The position numbers and the translations under genes are program-made. The notes below the pieces were generated by a model. The model was not told where the DNA came from. It worked only from the letters and a program-made list of their open reading frames with translations, and made no database searches. From positions 248,001 through 312,000 of the forward strand of contig JACJXS010000009.1 of the NCBI GenBank assembly GCA_020636545.1: DNA of 64,000 nucleotides. The letters run 5' to 3'. The DNA comes from Chitinophagales bacterium. GTDB lineage: Bacteria > Bacteroidota > Bacteroidia > Chitinophagales > JADIYW01. Below are positions 25,784-35,194 of this stretch, piece by piece; within the stretch, counting starts at the first letter, position 1; every line of letters begins with the position of its first letter.

Positions 25784-26700
25784 AAATATTAATTACAGGA
25801 GGTGCCGGGTTTATTCCTAGTTCGTTGGCAGATAAATTACTTCAGGACGAAAATAATTATGTTGTTTTGGTGGATAATCTTTTAACTGGAAACACAGCCA
25901 ATATTCCAAAACATAAAAATTGTAAGTTTATAAAGTGCGATGCTAATAATTACGCCGAACTTTCTGCAATTATGACAGCACACGGATTTGATTATGTTTT
26001 TCATTATGCTGCAGTTGTTGGTGTGCAGCGTACTTTGCAAAATCCGGTAATGGTATTAGATGACATAAAAGGCATTGAAAATATTTTGTCTTTATCTAAA
26101 AATACTGGCGTTAAACGTATATTTTATTCATCATCATCAGAAGTTTATGGTGAGCCGGTTACGCTTCCACAAAATGAATATACTACACCTCTTAATTCTC
26201 GTTTGCCTTATGCAGTGGTAAAAAACATTGGAGAAGCCTACTGCCGTTCTTATCATCAGGAATTTGGCTTGGATTATACTATCTTTAGATTTTTCAATAC
26301 TTATGGCCCAAAGCAAAGTCAAGATTTTGTAATGTCTAAATTTTTAAATGCTGCCTTAAACAATAAGGATATTACAGTTTATGGAGATGGATTACAAACT
26401 CGAACTTTCTGTTATATCGATGATAATTTAGATGCCTGTTTGACAACATTTAATAACGATGCTTATAAGAATGACGTTTATAATATTGGAAATGATGATA
26501 TTATTACGATTAAACAATTAGCAGAAACAATTATTGAGCTTACAAATTCTAAATCAAAAATTATACATCTGCCACCATTAAAAGAAGGCGATATGACAAA
26601 GAGACAACCTGATATTTCTAAAATGAAAGAGTTGCTCAACAGAGATTTATTACCTTATAGAGATGGAATTAAAAAAGTAATTAATGCTTGGAAGATATAA
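25777..26700 (+). CDS. NAD-dependent epimerase/dehydratase (extended SDR)
   Basis: A 307-residue nucleotide-sugar modifying enzyme. The NAD-binding loop is ILITGGAGFIPSSLADKL (residues 4-21), the catalytic serine region is YSSSSEVYGEP (about 112), and the YxxxK pair is in PYAVVKNIGEAY (about 144-149). The substrate-side RTFCYIDDNLDA is typical of UDP-glucose 4-epimerase or UDP-glucuronate decarboxylase-like enzymes. The glycine loop GAGFIP differs from the usual GAGFIG. The exact product cannot be read. Confidence 0.87.
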   Translation: MVKILITGGAGFIPSSLADKLLQDENNYVVLVDNLLTGNTANIPKHKNCKFIKCDANNYAELSAIMTAHGFDYVFHYAAVVGVQRTLQNPVMVLDDIKGIENILSLSKNTGVKRIFYSSSSEVYGEPVTLPQNEYTTPLNSRLPYAVVKNIGEAYCRSYHQEFGLDYTIFRFFNTYGPKQSQDFVMSKFLNAALNNKDITVYGDGLQTRTFCYIDDNLDACLTTFNNDAYKNDVYNIGNDDIITIKQLAETIIELTNSKSKIIHLPPLKEGDMTKRQPDISKMKELLNRDLLPYRDGIKKVINAWKI

Positions 26701-26764
26701 TGTACCAAAGTAATAATTCTGTAATTACAAAAATTTATAATTCTACAATTTAGTATATCAACCA

Positions 26765-28609
26765 ATGTGCGGCATTCTTGGATATATCAGCAAAAAATCT
26801 ATTGATAAACAAAATTTTCAAGAGGCAAATATTGCCATACAACACCGTGGACCAGATGCTGAAGGTTTTTTTTATAATGCTGAAAATACAGTGGCTTTGG
26901 CTCATCGGCGTTTAAGTATTTTAGATTTAAGTGCTGCTGCCAATCAACCATTTACTTCAAATTGCGGTAGATACATTATTATTTATAATGGCGAGTTATA
27001 CAATTTTCAAGACATAAAAAACAAACTACAATTAGAAACAAAAACGACTTCTGATACAGAAGTTATTGTAGAAGCATTTGCAAAAATAGGTACAAAAGTT
27101 TTTCATCAACTTAATGGCATGTTTGCTTTTGCTATTTATGACCAACAGCAAAACAAAATATTTTTATGCAGAGATAGATTAGGAATCAAACCTTTGTTTA
27201 TTTATCAAGATGCAACTAATATTGTATTTGCATCAGAATTAAAGGCAATTAAAAAATTTTCTAGTTTAGATTTTAGCATCAACAAACAAGTTATTCCAGC
27301 GTTTTTGCACTTAGGTTTTATTACTCAACCCAATACTATTTATCAAAAGATACAAAAATTTCCGACAGCTCATTTTGCTGAGATAGATACCAAAAACATT
27401 CAAAATAAAATAGAATTTATTCCATATTGGAATTTGAGCGAAAGCATTAATCAAGTTCAAATTACAGACTTTGATGAAGCCAAAAGACAACTCAATGCCT
27501 TATTGATTGAAAGCGTAGAAAAACAATTGATTTCTGATGTGCCAATTGGAACTTTTTTAAGTGGAGGCATCGATTCTAGCTTAGTTACTGCCATTGCTTC
27601 CAAAATTAAAAAGGATAAAATTAATACGTTTAGTATAGGTTTTGATTATAATAAATTTGATGAAAGCCAATATGCAAAACAAGTTTCTGAACATCTACAA
27701 ACTAATCACCATCCTTTTTTAGTAAAGGAAAAAGATGTTTTAGAGCAATTGCATGCGATTATTGATGTCTATGATGAGCCTTATGCAGATTCTTCAGCAT
27801 TCCCATCTATGTTGGTGTCTAAATTAGCAAAACAGCATGTAAGTGTTGCACTTTCTGGCGATGGCGGCGATGAGTTGTTTTATGGCTATGGCGCTCATAT
27901 TTGGTCGGAGCGTTTGAATAAATTCTATTTCTCTACTTTTAGAAAATTAATTTATGCAACAACCCAACGCAGTGATGATGGTAGAATAAAAAGAGCAGGA
28001 ACACTCTTTAATTATAGTAATAAGCAACATATTAGAAGTCATATTTTCTCTCAAGAACAGTATCTTTTTTCTGAAAATGAATTAAACGATTTACTTGTTC
28101 AACCTGATTTCAAATTTGATGCGTTTAATCCAAAAGAAGATAAAAAATGGTCTAAAGATCAACAGCCGATTTGGGACATCAATCATTATTTAAAAGATGA
28201 TTTATTGGTAAAAATGGATAGAGCCAGTATGCAATATTCCTTAGAAGTTCGAGTGCCTATTTTAGATAACTCCATTGTTGATTTTTCATTTAGAATTCCT
28301 TCTTCTTTTAAAATTAAAGACAAAACACAAAAGTATATTTTGAAAGAAGTGCTCTACGATTATGTTCCTAAACAAATTTTTGAGCGACCTAAACAAGGCT
28401 TTGCAATTCCACTTATTCGTTGGTTAAAAAAGGACTGGAATTTCTTGATAGAAAAATATTTAAACAAAGCCGTTGTTGAGCAATATAACTTAGTGCATTA
28501 CACTAAAGTTGCAGACTTAAAAAATAGATTTCTAAAAAATGAAGACTACCTTTATAATAGAATTTGGGTCTTAATACTTATTCATTGGTGGTTAGAAGAA
28601 AATAAATAA
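26765..28609 (+). CDS. asnB: Asparagine synthase (glutamine-hydrolysing)
   Basis: A 614-residue two-domain amidotransferase. The start MCGILGYIS supplies Cys2, the glutaminase nucleophile, followed by IQHRGPDAEG and LAHRRLSILDLS. The synthetase domain has the PP-loop FLSGGIDSSLVTAI near residue 266 and LSGDGGDELFYGYG near 368. It makes asparagine, or in O-antigen loci amidates a uronic-acid or amino-sugar carboxyl group. The location at the end of the locus, 64 bases after the epimerase, fits the second role, but either is possible. Confidence 0.9.
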   Translation: MCGILGYISKKSIDKQNFQEANIAIQHRGPDAEGFFYNAENTVALAHRRLSILDLSAAANQPFTSNCGRYIIIYNGELYNFQDIKNKLQLETKTTSDTEVIVEAFAKIGTKVFHQLNGMFAFAIYDQQQNKIFLCRDRLGIKPLFIYQDATNIVFASELKAIKKFSSLDFSINKQVIPAFLHLGFITQPNTIYQKIQKFPTAHFAEIDTKNIQNKIEFIPYWNLSESINQVQITDFDEAKRQLNALLIESVEKQLISDVPIGTFLSGGIDSSLVTAIASKIKKDKINTFSIGFDYNKFDESQYAKQVSEHLQTNHHPFLVKEKDVLEQLHAIIDVYDEPYADSSAFPSMLVSKLAKQHVSVALSGDGGDELFYGYGAHIWSERLNKFYFSTFRKLIYATTQRSDDGRIKRAGTLFNYSNKQHIRSHIFSQEQYLFSENELNDLLVQPDFKFDAFNPKEDKKWSKDQQPIWDINHYLKDDLLVKMDRASMQYSLEVRVPILDNSIVDFSFRIPSSFKIKDKTQKYILKEVLYDYVPKQIFERPKQGFAIPLIRWLKKDWNFLIEKYLNKAVVEQYNLVHYTKVADLKNRFLKNEDYLYNRIWVLILIHWWLEENK

Positions 28610-28620
28610 GCTTAGTTAGT

Positions 28621-29619
28621 TTATACAATTTTTTCCTTCTCAAATATGGATATAATCTTATTTATAGTTTCTGGTAATGAGAGAAAAGATTTCCCACCTG
28701 ATGCATTTCTGTGTCCACCACCTTCAAAATTTTCACGACATATCTTTTCTACAGAAATTGTTCCTTTTGAACGGAAAGATAGTTTTATAATTTTCGCTTC
28801 TTGTTTAATTAAAATAGCAACTTTAACTTTCTCTATACTCAATGGATAATTGACTAAACCTTCTGTATCGCCATTTTGTAAATTGTAAGTATAGGCATCT
28901 TTTCTATCTACAATAATATAACCAATACCTAAATCTTCTCTTATCGTCATTTTACGATTTAATGCATTACCAATAAATCGCAACTTCTCTTCTCTTCCGT
29001 TTTGGTTCAAATTTTCTTGTACCTCAATAATATTTAATCCAGCATCTAATAATTGAGCGGTTATTTCAAAAGCCTTCTTGTTTGTCGCACCATTAGAAAA
29101 ACTTCCAGTATCAGTCAAAATTCCAGTATAAATACAAGTAGCAACTTCTTTTGAACATTTGTATGCTGGTTCTAATAGTTCTAAAAATCTATAAATTAAT
29201 TCGCAAGTTGAACAGGCTTTTACATCATGCAAAATAAAGTGTGCAAAATCTTTTGGATATAAATGATGGTCAATTAATACTATTTTCGCTTGCGTCTGTT
29301 CAAAAGCTTTATTGAAAGGATCAATTCTACTTAAATCATTAAAATCTAAACAAAAAATGATATCTGCTTCATAAACTAAAGCATTGCTTAAAGTTGGATT
29401 TTCTTCATAATTCCAAACTTCATCACAATTGGGCATCCAATTAAAATAAGTAGGAAAATCAGTCGGTGTAACCACTCTAACAAAATGACCTTTTGGTGCT
29501 AGGTAATTATATAAAGCTAATGAAGAACCCATTGCATCACCATCTGGTTTTTGATGTGTTGTAATTACAATTTTTTTAGGCGTTTCCAGTAAAGTATATA
29601 ATTCAGCAATGTTTATCAT
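28621..29619 (-). CDS. nrnA: DHH-family phosphoesterase, NrnA-like oligoribonuclease/pAp phosphatase
   Basis: A 332-residue DHH/DHHA1 protein. The metal ligands are in HQKPDGDAMGSSLALY (about residues 23-38), ADIIFCLDFND (about 89-99) and the DHH itself in IVLIDHHLYP (about 124). A DTGSFSNGAT segment follows near 180, and the C-terminal RNA-binding GGGHRNASGG lies near 306. The family degrades nano-RNAs and converts pAp to AMP. The latter reaction would clear the by-product of the PAPS-dependent sulfotransferase encoded upstream, although the gene is a common housekeeping one. Confidence 0.9.
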   Translation of the reverse strand: MINIAELYTLLETPKKIVITTHQKPDGDAMGSSLALYNYLAPKGHFVRVVTPTDFPTYFNWMPNCDEVWNYEENPTLSNALVYEADIIFCLDFNDLSRIDPFNKAFEQTQAKIVLIDHHLYPKDFAHFILHDVKACSTCELIYRFLELLEPAYKCSKEVATCIYTGILTDTGSFSNGATNKKAFEITAQLLDAGLNIIEVQENLNQNGREEKLRFIGNALNRKMTIREDLGIGYIIVDRKDAYTYNLQNGDTEGLVNYPLSIEKVKVAILIKQEAKIIKLSFRSKGTISVEKICRENFEGGGHRNASGGKSFLSLPETINKIISIFEKEKIV

Positions 29620-29740
29620 AAGGCAAAATTACGGAAAAACTAGCGATTTATTAAAGGGCTGATTTTATCAGATACCAAAAGATTGAGTTATGCTATTTCC
29701 TAAACTTCTTTGACTAAAGAATTTTACATTAAATTGCAAG

Positions 29741-29772
29741 TTCGTACAAATTAAATAAAACAAGTATATTTG
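29741..29772 (+). promoter_or_regulatory. Promoter of the RelE/ParE-like toxin-antitoxin pair
   Basis: TATATTTG at 29765-29772 is a perfect -7 element, and TTCG at 29741-29744, 20 bases upstream, approximates the -33 element. The antitoxin ATG lies 10 bases downstream (29782), with a second ATG at 29794. If transcription starts at the usual distance, the second ATG may be the real start. Confidence 0.4.
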
Positions 29773-29781
29773 TAAAGAATT

Positions 29782-30033
29782 ATGCAAACCAAAATGGCAC
29801 AGACATTAGAAACATTAAATATTGAAAGTCAGATAGCCAGTTATGTTAGTGCCTTATCTGACAAAAATAAACAAGTGGTTTTAGCTGTGGTAAAATCTAT
29901 TGCTGAAGCTGACCATGAAGCTGAATTTGAAAAAAAATGGACAAAAGCAATTCCGTTGGAAAAAGCAAGAGAACATACCTTAAATACGGTTAAAAAACTA
30001 TTTAATGACAAAAATAGTCTTAATAAAAGCTGA
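29782..30033 (+). CDS. Putative antitoxin of a RelE/ParE-like pair
   Basis: An 83-residue, mostly helical, highly charged protein (SQIASYVSALSDKNKQVVLA then AEFEKKWTKAIPLEKAREHT). I do not recognise a named DNA-binding fold, but size, charge, its own promoter and a 29-base overlap with a RelE/ParE-like gene make an antitoxin role likely. Met5 (29794) is an alternative start. The Ile/Pro/Leu-rich C-terminal half probably binds the toxin. Confidence 0.65.
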   Translation: MQTKMAQTLETLNIESQIASYVSALSDKNKQVVLAVVKSIAEADHEAEFEKKWTKAIPLEKAREHTLNTVKKLFNDKNSLNKS

Positions 30034-30331
30034 AGTAATTCTATTTTTAGATGAACTTGTTACCTTATTAGTAGAAAAAGAATATTTTAGTTTTCCAAAA
30101 AATGCTGAGATATATGTTAATAAATTATATGACGCCATCTATGATTTACCTTCTTTAAAGCATTATGAAACGCCTCAAGAATTAATAAGATATGGGAAGT
30201 ATTATGTAAAAATAAAAGGAAGCAAACAGACGATGTGGTATGTGTTTTTCGACAAAATGGATAATCGATATTTAGTTGAATTTATTACAAATAACCATTC
30301 GCCACAAAGTGAATACCTAAACAAATTGTAA
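30005..30331 (+). CDS. RelE/ParE-superfamily-like toxin
   Basis: A 108-residue protein with an N-terminal helical hairpin (VILFLDELVTLLVEKEYFSF) and a C-terminal beta sheet. YGKYYVKIKGSKQTMWYVFF and the end RYLVEFITNNHSP resemble the last strands of a group of Bacteroidota RelE/ParE-family toxins. Members either cleave ribosome-bound mRNA or poison gyrase, and which applies is not evident. It overlaps the antitoxin gene by 29 bases and is followed by the convergent cinA gene. Confidence 0.68.
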   Translation: MTKIVLIKAEVILFLDELVTLLVEKEYFSFPKNAEIYVNKLYDAIYDLPSLKHYETPQELIRYGKYYVKIKGSKQTMWYVFFDKMDNRYLVEFITNNHSPQSEYLNKL

Positions 30332-30372
30332 TTGTCAAATTTCTTTTGGTTAAAAATTTTTTGTATTAAATT

Positions 30373-31617
30373 CTAATAATACTCATTCAAAAACTTTCTT
30401 AGTTGCACCAATGCAAATACACTACTTAGTTCAATATTTATAGCTCTATTTTTATAAAAAGAAAATTTTTTGATAAGTTGTTTTTCTTTATTGGCAATAC
30501 CAATAAAGACAGTGCCAACAGGCTTTTCTTTAGTGCCACCATCTGGTCCCGCAATACCTGATATTGCAACAGCAATATTAACATCTAATTGTTTTAAAGC
30601 ACCCAATAGCATTTCTGAAACAGTTTCCTCACTTACTGCACCATATTTTGCTAAAGTTTTCTTTTGTACACCTAATATATCTTCCTTTATTTCATTGGCA
30701 TAACTTATGATGCTACCTTTAAAATAAGCAGAACTTCCAGCAACTGATGTGATTTTGTGAGCAAGCATGCCTCCTGTGCAACTTTCTGCAGTACCAAGCA
30801 TTAAATTTTTTGATTGTAGCTTTTTCCCAATAACAGATTCTAATGTTTCATCATCATAGCCAAAAATCCATTCATTTAATTTAGATTGAATTTCCTCAGT
30901 AGCATCATTAATAATTTTTTGTAATTTTTCTGCGGTATTTCCTTTTGCTGTCAATCTTAATTTTACACTACCTAGACTTGGCAAATAGGCTAATTTCAAA
31001 TATTTTGATAGGTTATGTTCAAAAGATTCTAATTTTTCGGCAATTTCTGTTTCGCCAACACCAGCAGTTAAAATATGCTTGTGTAAAATTGTTGGCAGTT
31101 CATATTTTTTTTGAAGATAAGGAATAAAATCGTCTGACATCATCGCTTTCATTTCATAAGGAACACCTGGCATTGAAACAATAGTTTTGTTGTCTTTTGT
31201 AAATAGCATTCCAGCCGCAGTTCCCATTTTATTTTGGATAGGAATACAATTGTCGGGCAAATAAGCTACTTTTTTAGTGGCTTCATTTATCCATTTTTTT
31301 CTATGGGCAAATAGTCGTTCAATATTCTGAAAGGCTGCTTCATTAAAAACCAACTTTCCACCAAAATAATCTGTTAATACGTACTTGGTTATATCATCAT
31401 TTGTTGGACCTAAACCACCTGTTATTACAATAATATCAACTGTATTCAAAGCATTTTCTATACTATTAATGATGTCTATTTTCTCATCAGATAACGTAAG
31501 GTGATGTAGAACATCAATTCCAATTAGGTTTAATTTTTGAGCAATCCAAGCGGCATTGGTATTAATGGTATTTCCAATTAATAGTTCGTCTCCAATAGTT
31601 AAAATTTCTGCTTTCAT
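30373..31617 (-). CDS. cinA: CinA family nicotinamide-nucleotide amidohydrolase
   Basis: A 414-residue two-domain protein. The N-terminal MoCF-like domain (ILTIGDELLIGNTINTNAAW, with VITGGLGPTNDD near 65) carries ADP-ribose pyrophosphatase activity in relatives. The C-terminal PncC-like amidase has LGTAESCTGGMLAHKI near 269, with the nucleophilic serine, and VAISGIAGPDGGTKEKPVG near 348. It recycles NMN formed by DNA ligase. Length and both domains are complete. Confidence 0.94.
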   Translation of the reverse strand: MKAEILTIGDELLIGNTINTNAAWIAQKLNLIGIDVLHHLTLSDEKIDIINSIENALNTVDIIVITGGLGPTNDDITKYVLTDYFGGKLVFNEAAFQNIERLFAHRKKWINEATKKVAYLPDNCIPIQNKMGTAAGMLFTKDNKTIVSMPGVPYEMKAMMSDDFIPYLQKKYELPTILHKHILTAGVGETEIAEKLESFEHNLSKYLKLAYLPSLGSVKLRLTAKGNTAEKLQKIINDATEEIQSKLNEWIFGYDDETLESVIGKKLQSKNLMLGTAESCTGGMLAHKITSVAGSSAYFKGSIISYANEIKEDILGVQKKTLAKYGAVSEETVSEMLLGALKQLDVNIAVAISGIAGPDGGTKEKPVGTVFIGIANKEKQLIKKFSFYKNRAINIELSSVFALVQLRKFLNEYY

Positions 31618-31677
31618 AGATTTTTTATTATTTTGGCATATTATTTATTAATAAATTTAGGGTTAAAAAGTTTAAGT

Positions 31678-32403
31678 ATGAAAAAAATATACATTATTTT
31701 GTTGAGTTCGTTTTTAATTTTTGGCTGTACAACCCAACAAGTTCAAGATGCAATTGGTTCAATATTAGGCACGAATGATTCAATTACAGAAAGCGAAGCC
31801 GCAGGTGGATTACAAGATGCATTAGGACAAGGATTAAAAGTTGGAATGGGCTTGTTATCAAAACAAGATGGATTTTTGGGTAATGATTTAGTAAAAATTC
31901 CATGGCCAGATCAAGCAAAACCAATACTTGATGTAATGCAAAAATTAGGTATGCAAAAACAAGTAGATAATGTTACTACTTCTTTGAATCGTGCCGCAGA
32001 AAAAGCATCGGGTGTAGCAATTGATGTTTTTTTGAATGCCGTAAAACAAATGACGATTAAAGATGCTATGAATATTTTGTTAGGTGGAGATGGAACTGCG
32101 ACAGCTTATCTAAAAAAAACAACCACTCCTATGCTTACAGAAAAATTCAGACCAATTATTTCTAATTCATTAGACCAAGTAAACGCTACAAAATTGTGGG
32201 GTGAAGCGATAACAGTTTATAATAAAGTGCCATTAGTAAAGCCAGTAAATGCTGATTTAACTGGGTTTGTAACAGAAAAAGCATTAGATGGAATTTTTAA
32301 AATGGTAGAGAAAGAAGAAAATAAAATTCGTGCAAATCCTTTGGCAAGAGTTTCAGATTTAATGAAAAAAGTATTCGGATTTGCAGATTCTAAAAAGTCT
32401 TAA
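31678..32403 (+). CDS. DUF4197 domain lipoprotein
   Basis: A 241-residue protein. The chosen ATG gives a lipoprotein signal peptide (KKIYIILLSSFLIFGC, Cys17 as lipidation site); an in-frame TTG 45 bases upstream would bury it. The mature part matches DUF4197 along its length: GLKVGMGLLSKQDGFLGND, IPWPDQAKPILDVMQKLG, NRAAEKASGVAIDVF, LLGGDGTATAYLKK and the end ENKIRANPLARVSDLMKKVFG. It is anchored to a membrane facing the periplasm. The function is unknown. Confidence 0.9.
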   Translation: MKKIYIILLSSFLIFGCTTQQVQDAIGSILGTNDSITESEAAGGLQDALGQGLKVGMGLLSKQDGFLGNDLVKIPWPDQAKPILDVMQKLGMQKQVDNVTTSLNRAAEKASGVAIDVFLNAVKQMTIKDAMNILLGGDGTATAYLKKTTTPMLTEKFRPIISNSLDQVNATKLWGEAITVYNKVPLVKPVNADLTGFVTEKALDGIFKMVEKEENKIRANPLARVSDLMKKVFGFADSKKS

Positions 32404-32414
32404 ATATTTTCAAA

Positions 32415-32720
32415 ATGGAGGAAAATAAAAACGAACAAGCGGAATTAATTAGCAACTTTTGCAAAGCACTTTCTAATCCAATTCGTGTTGAAATCCTCCA
32501 ATTAATAGCACAAAATAAAAAAATGATGGTGCAGGAAATGATTGCTGTTATTCCACTAGCTCAATCGACAATTTCTGAGCATTTAAGAATTTTGAAAAAC
32601 AATCAAATTTTAAAAGTTGAAAATATAGGTACAAAATCCTATTATGCTATCAAAACAAAAACAATAGAGAAATCGGAGAAAAGTTTGAAGAAATTATTGA
32701 AGAGTATTTTAAATGGATAG
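32415..32720 (+). CDS. ArsR-family transcriptional regulator
   Basis: A 101-residue winged-helix repressor. It has FCKALSNPIRVEILQLIAQ (about residues 12-30), the recognition helix region AQSTISEHLRILKNNQIL (about 53-70) and a wing at VENIGTKSYYAIK. No cysteine-rich metal site (such as ELCVCDL) is present, so the signal is probably not arsenite. It follows the DUF4197 gene after 11 bases and may be co-transcribed. Confidence 0.88.
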   Translation: MEENKNEQAELISNFCKALSNPIRVEILQLIAQNKKMMVQEMIAVIPLAQSTISEHLRILKNNQILKVENIGTKSYYAIKTKTIEKSEKSLKKLLKSILNG

Positions 32721-32727
32721 GAATTTG

Positions 32728-33591
32728 CTAAATCGTCAATTTAATATCAAATAATACAGATTTGCCATCATCGTTATCTGCAACTAAAGAAAGATGATAT
32801 TTGTTTTCAGATTGTGCCGTAATACAAATTGCTTCAATTTTTTGTGCTGAAAATATCGTGTGCTCTTCGCCTAATTTTATCACTTGATTTATTTTTATAC
32901 AGGGTTCTTTTAGTTGAGTTGAAAAATTTGGAACTATACCAATTACACTACCTAAAATTGTGCCGTCATCATAGGCATTGTTAGTATCCTCTGCCGATGC
33001 GGTGACAAAAAGTAGATCATTTTGCTCATCAATACAAGCATCTGAAATGCCTAAATTCACACCATTTAATTGACCAGTTTCTATAGGAATAATACTTAGA
33101 TTATTTGTATTTGAATTTTCAAAAATTCCTACTGATGTGATGATTAAATGATTAGATTCTTGTGTATTCCCACGATTAAAAAACAATAATTTATCTTTAT
33201 AATTTGCTAAACCTTCAATATTTATTTCTTGAATTATTTTTTGACTTTCAATCTTACTAAAAAATGAATGCATTGATTTTTTTTCTGTGCTATTATCTTT
33301 AAGATTTACAGTAAATACATAACCACGCTGTGGCATTTTTGATCCAGAGCCTAAAATATATAGTATATCATTTAGGATAGTTGCACATTCTAAATCAGGC
33401 TTATCCACTTTTGGAATGCGTATGCCGTCAAATTCAAACAATTTTATTTTTCTTGTTTCGTGAAATGCTTTATCCAAACACAAAATATAATTGATATCAT
33501 CACCAACCACAAAAAACTCGTCATTATAAAATTCTAAAGCCGAGCCAGATGGATAGTTAATTTGTTTTGATTGAAGTAGTTTTAAAATCAT
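32728..33591 (-). CDS. Hypothetical protein, probable beta-propeller
   Basis: A 287-residue soluble protein with no signal peptide. Repeated hydrophobic strands separated by acidic turns (SALEFYNDEFFVVGDDINYI, NDILYILGSGSKMP, NEQDLLFVTASAEDTNN-like, KYHLSLVADNDDGKSVLFD) give the pattern of a five- or six-bladed propeller, and it resembles small Bacteroidota proteins annotated DUF6929. I infer no reaction. It is convergent with the ArsR gene (7-base gap). Confidence 0.6.
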   Translation of the reverse strand: MILKLLQSKQINYPSGSALEFYNDEFFVVGDDINYILCLDKAFHETRKIKLFEFDGIRIPKVDKPDLECATILNDILYILGSGSKMPQRGYVFTVNLKDNSTEKKSMHSFFSKIESQKIIQEINIEGLANYKDKLLFFNRGNTQESNHLIITSVGIFENSNTNNLSIIPIETGQLNGVNLGISDACIDEQNDLLFVTASAEDTNNAYDDGTILGSVIGIVPNFSTQLKEPCIKINQVIKLGEEHTIFSAQKIEAICITAQSENKYHLSLVADNDDGKSVLFDIKLTI

Positions 33592-33663
33592 AAATTATAA
33601 ATATAAGAAAGCAAGTAATTTACCAAATATAGGAAAAAATGTAAATATTAAACGACCAATCAA

Positions 33664-33735
33664 TTAATAAATGACACTTGAAGTAAAGCCATATAATAGA
33701 CGCTTATATCCGAAACTGTTGTAATTTTGGTACAT
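33664..33735 (-). pseudogene. Remnant of an Rhs core C-terminal module
   Basis: A 23-codon frame starts MYQNYNSFGY, matching the MYQNYN start of two Rhs modules further on, and then loses similarity. Upstream (33736-33792) the DNA resembles the flank of the other modules, including a degenerate hairpin AGCTAGTTGAAAACTTGCT at 33774-33792. It is read as the most decayed unit of the array. The surrounding gap 33592-33821 has no other gene. Confidence 0.5.
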
Positions 33736-33821
33736 GGTGTAATTGCTATATCAAATAAACTGTTTATTCTTTTAGCTAGTTGAAAACTTGCTTTATTTAG
33801 GATTTTCTCTTTGCTACAATT

Positions 33822-34982
33822 TTAATCACGAAGTGGTAGAAATCCCTTTTCGTCTAGCATTTTAATAACTCCTCTAAGTAAATAATTATTATCAAATCTT
33901 AAAATATATTTTCTAACAGAATCTCCTTCTGGCACAAGCATTTTCTTTTCAATAAGTTTCTTAATTTGTCTAGAAATTTCAGATTTTGCTTTATTCTTAA
34001 AGAATTTTTCTAAATCTGAATTTTGGATAACTTGTTTATCAATAGTTTCTTTTAAAATTTTTGCTTCTATATCTGTAATAATTTTACGATTTAAAGAAAA
34101 GTTTATTGAAGGCAAAAGTATCTCTGTTTTTAAGAATTGATAATCTGAAAGTTTATCAATTTTTTCAATTTCTTCTTTTAGTCCATTTAATACGTATTCG
34201 CTCCATTCCAAAATACCTTCTTCTGTTCCCAAATCTGCTTTAGATAATTTATCATAATATTCATTTCTATTGTTACAAAATATAGCTGTTGGATTAATAA
34301 TCCTACCAATATTTACATTAAAGCCATTTTTTATTAGCATAGCATACGTAAATAACCTTACTGTTCTTCCATTGCCATTACTAAAAGGGTGAACCCAAAC
34401 AAACCTATGGTGTGCAATAGCAGATTTCAATAAATCATATTTTGAAGAATCTTGATGCTTAATAAATTCAAATATCTCATCCATATATCCTTCGATTAGG
34501 TAGGGTTCTGGAGGAGAATGCTTAGAATTGGAAATTTTAATATTATGATTTCTATATGAACCAGGAGTTTTATCTCCTTCGCCTCTATTATTGAATGGCA
34601 AGCCATCTACTATTATTTTATGTAACTCACTAATAAAACTTTTATTAATTGGATAATTGATTATATTCTGTTCAATAAATTCCATAGCCTTTTCTATGTT
34701 TTGAATTTCCAATATATTATAAGAAACATTTTTATTACCATCGTTATTCAACTTATCTTCAAAATATTCAGTAATAGTTGTATTATTCCCTTCGATTCTT
34801 GCAGAACCTATACTCTCTAATGTGTGAAAAATATGTTTCAGTTGGAAAAATACCTGAGGATGAGTTGAGCCACCTAATTGTTTTTTTCTTAAATGTTCCA
34901 AATCTATAATTAAATCTGTTAATCTTGAATCAAAACTAGGTTTAATTAATTTCAAATCGAAAGGTTTAAACTCTGCACTCAT
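33822..34982 (-). CDS. Fic family protein with C-terminal winged helix (class II)
   Basis: A 386-residue protein. It has an N-terminal Fic_N-type region with the inhibitory motif SARIEGN (residues 60-66, matching S/TxxxEG), and the Fic domain with the catalytic loop HPFSNGNGRTVR (about 198-209, consensus HxFx(D/E)GNGRxxR but with Asn in place of the acidic residue). A C-terminal winged-helix-like part follows (NSDLEKFFKNKAKSEISRQI, about 318-337). Fic enzymes usually transfer AMP from ATP to a target protein; the DNA-binding tail suggests self-regulation. Three ATTTCAA repeats lie just upstream. Confidence 0.9.
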   Translation of the reverse strand: MSAEFKPFDLKLIKPSFDSRLTDLIIDLEHLRKKQLGGSTHPQVFFQLKHIFHTLESIGSARIEGNNTTITEYFEDKLNNDGNKNVSYNILEIQNIEKAMEFIEQNIINYPINKSFISELHKIIVDGLPFNNRGEGDKTPGSYRNHNIKISNSKHSPPEPYLIEGYMDEIFEFIKHQDSSKYDLLKSAIAHHRFVWVHPFSNGNGRTVRLFTYAMLIKNGFNVNIGRIINPTAIFCNNRNEYYDKLSKADLGTEEGILEWSEYVLNGLKEEIEKIDKLSDYQFLKTEILLPSINFSLNRKIITDIEAKILKETIDKQVIQNSDLEKFFKNKAKSEISRQIKKLIEKKMLVPEGDSVRKYILRFDNNYLLRGVIKMLDEKGFLPLRD

Positions 34983-35003
34983 CTCAAATTATACTTTAAA
35001 AGT

Positions 35004-35055
35004 ATTTCAACAAAGTTACAAAAACATTTCAATATTAAACTAAAAATTATTTCAA
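35004..35055 (-). promoter_or_regulatory. Promoter and repeated operator-like sites upstream of fic
   Basis: ATTTCAA occurs at 35004-35010, 35026-35032 and 35049-35055, spaced 22 and 23 bases (about two helical turns). A minus-strand -7 element TAACTTTG sits between the first two (35011-35018), about 30 bases before the fic ATG. This arrangement suits autoregulation by the Fic protein's winged helix. The rest of 34983-35194 has no gene. Confidence 0.4.
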
Positions 35056-35194
35056 AAAGCAAGTCATAATCCACTGAAATAAATTGTTTTATAATATTAT
35101 AATATAAAAAAACATTTCCAATTTTAAATCTAAAGATTTAAAAAATAGCCTACAAAGAATTAAAATTATAGGTATAATCTCCTCAAACACTAAT

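Noticed and set aside
31633..31677. TTG start giving a longer DUF4197 protein
   Set aside because: It would place 15 extra residues before a clear lipoprotein signal peptide that begins at the ATG at 31678.
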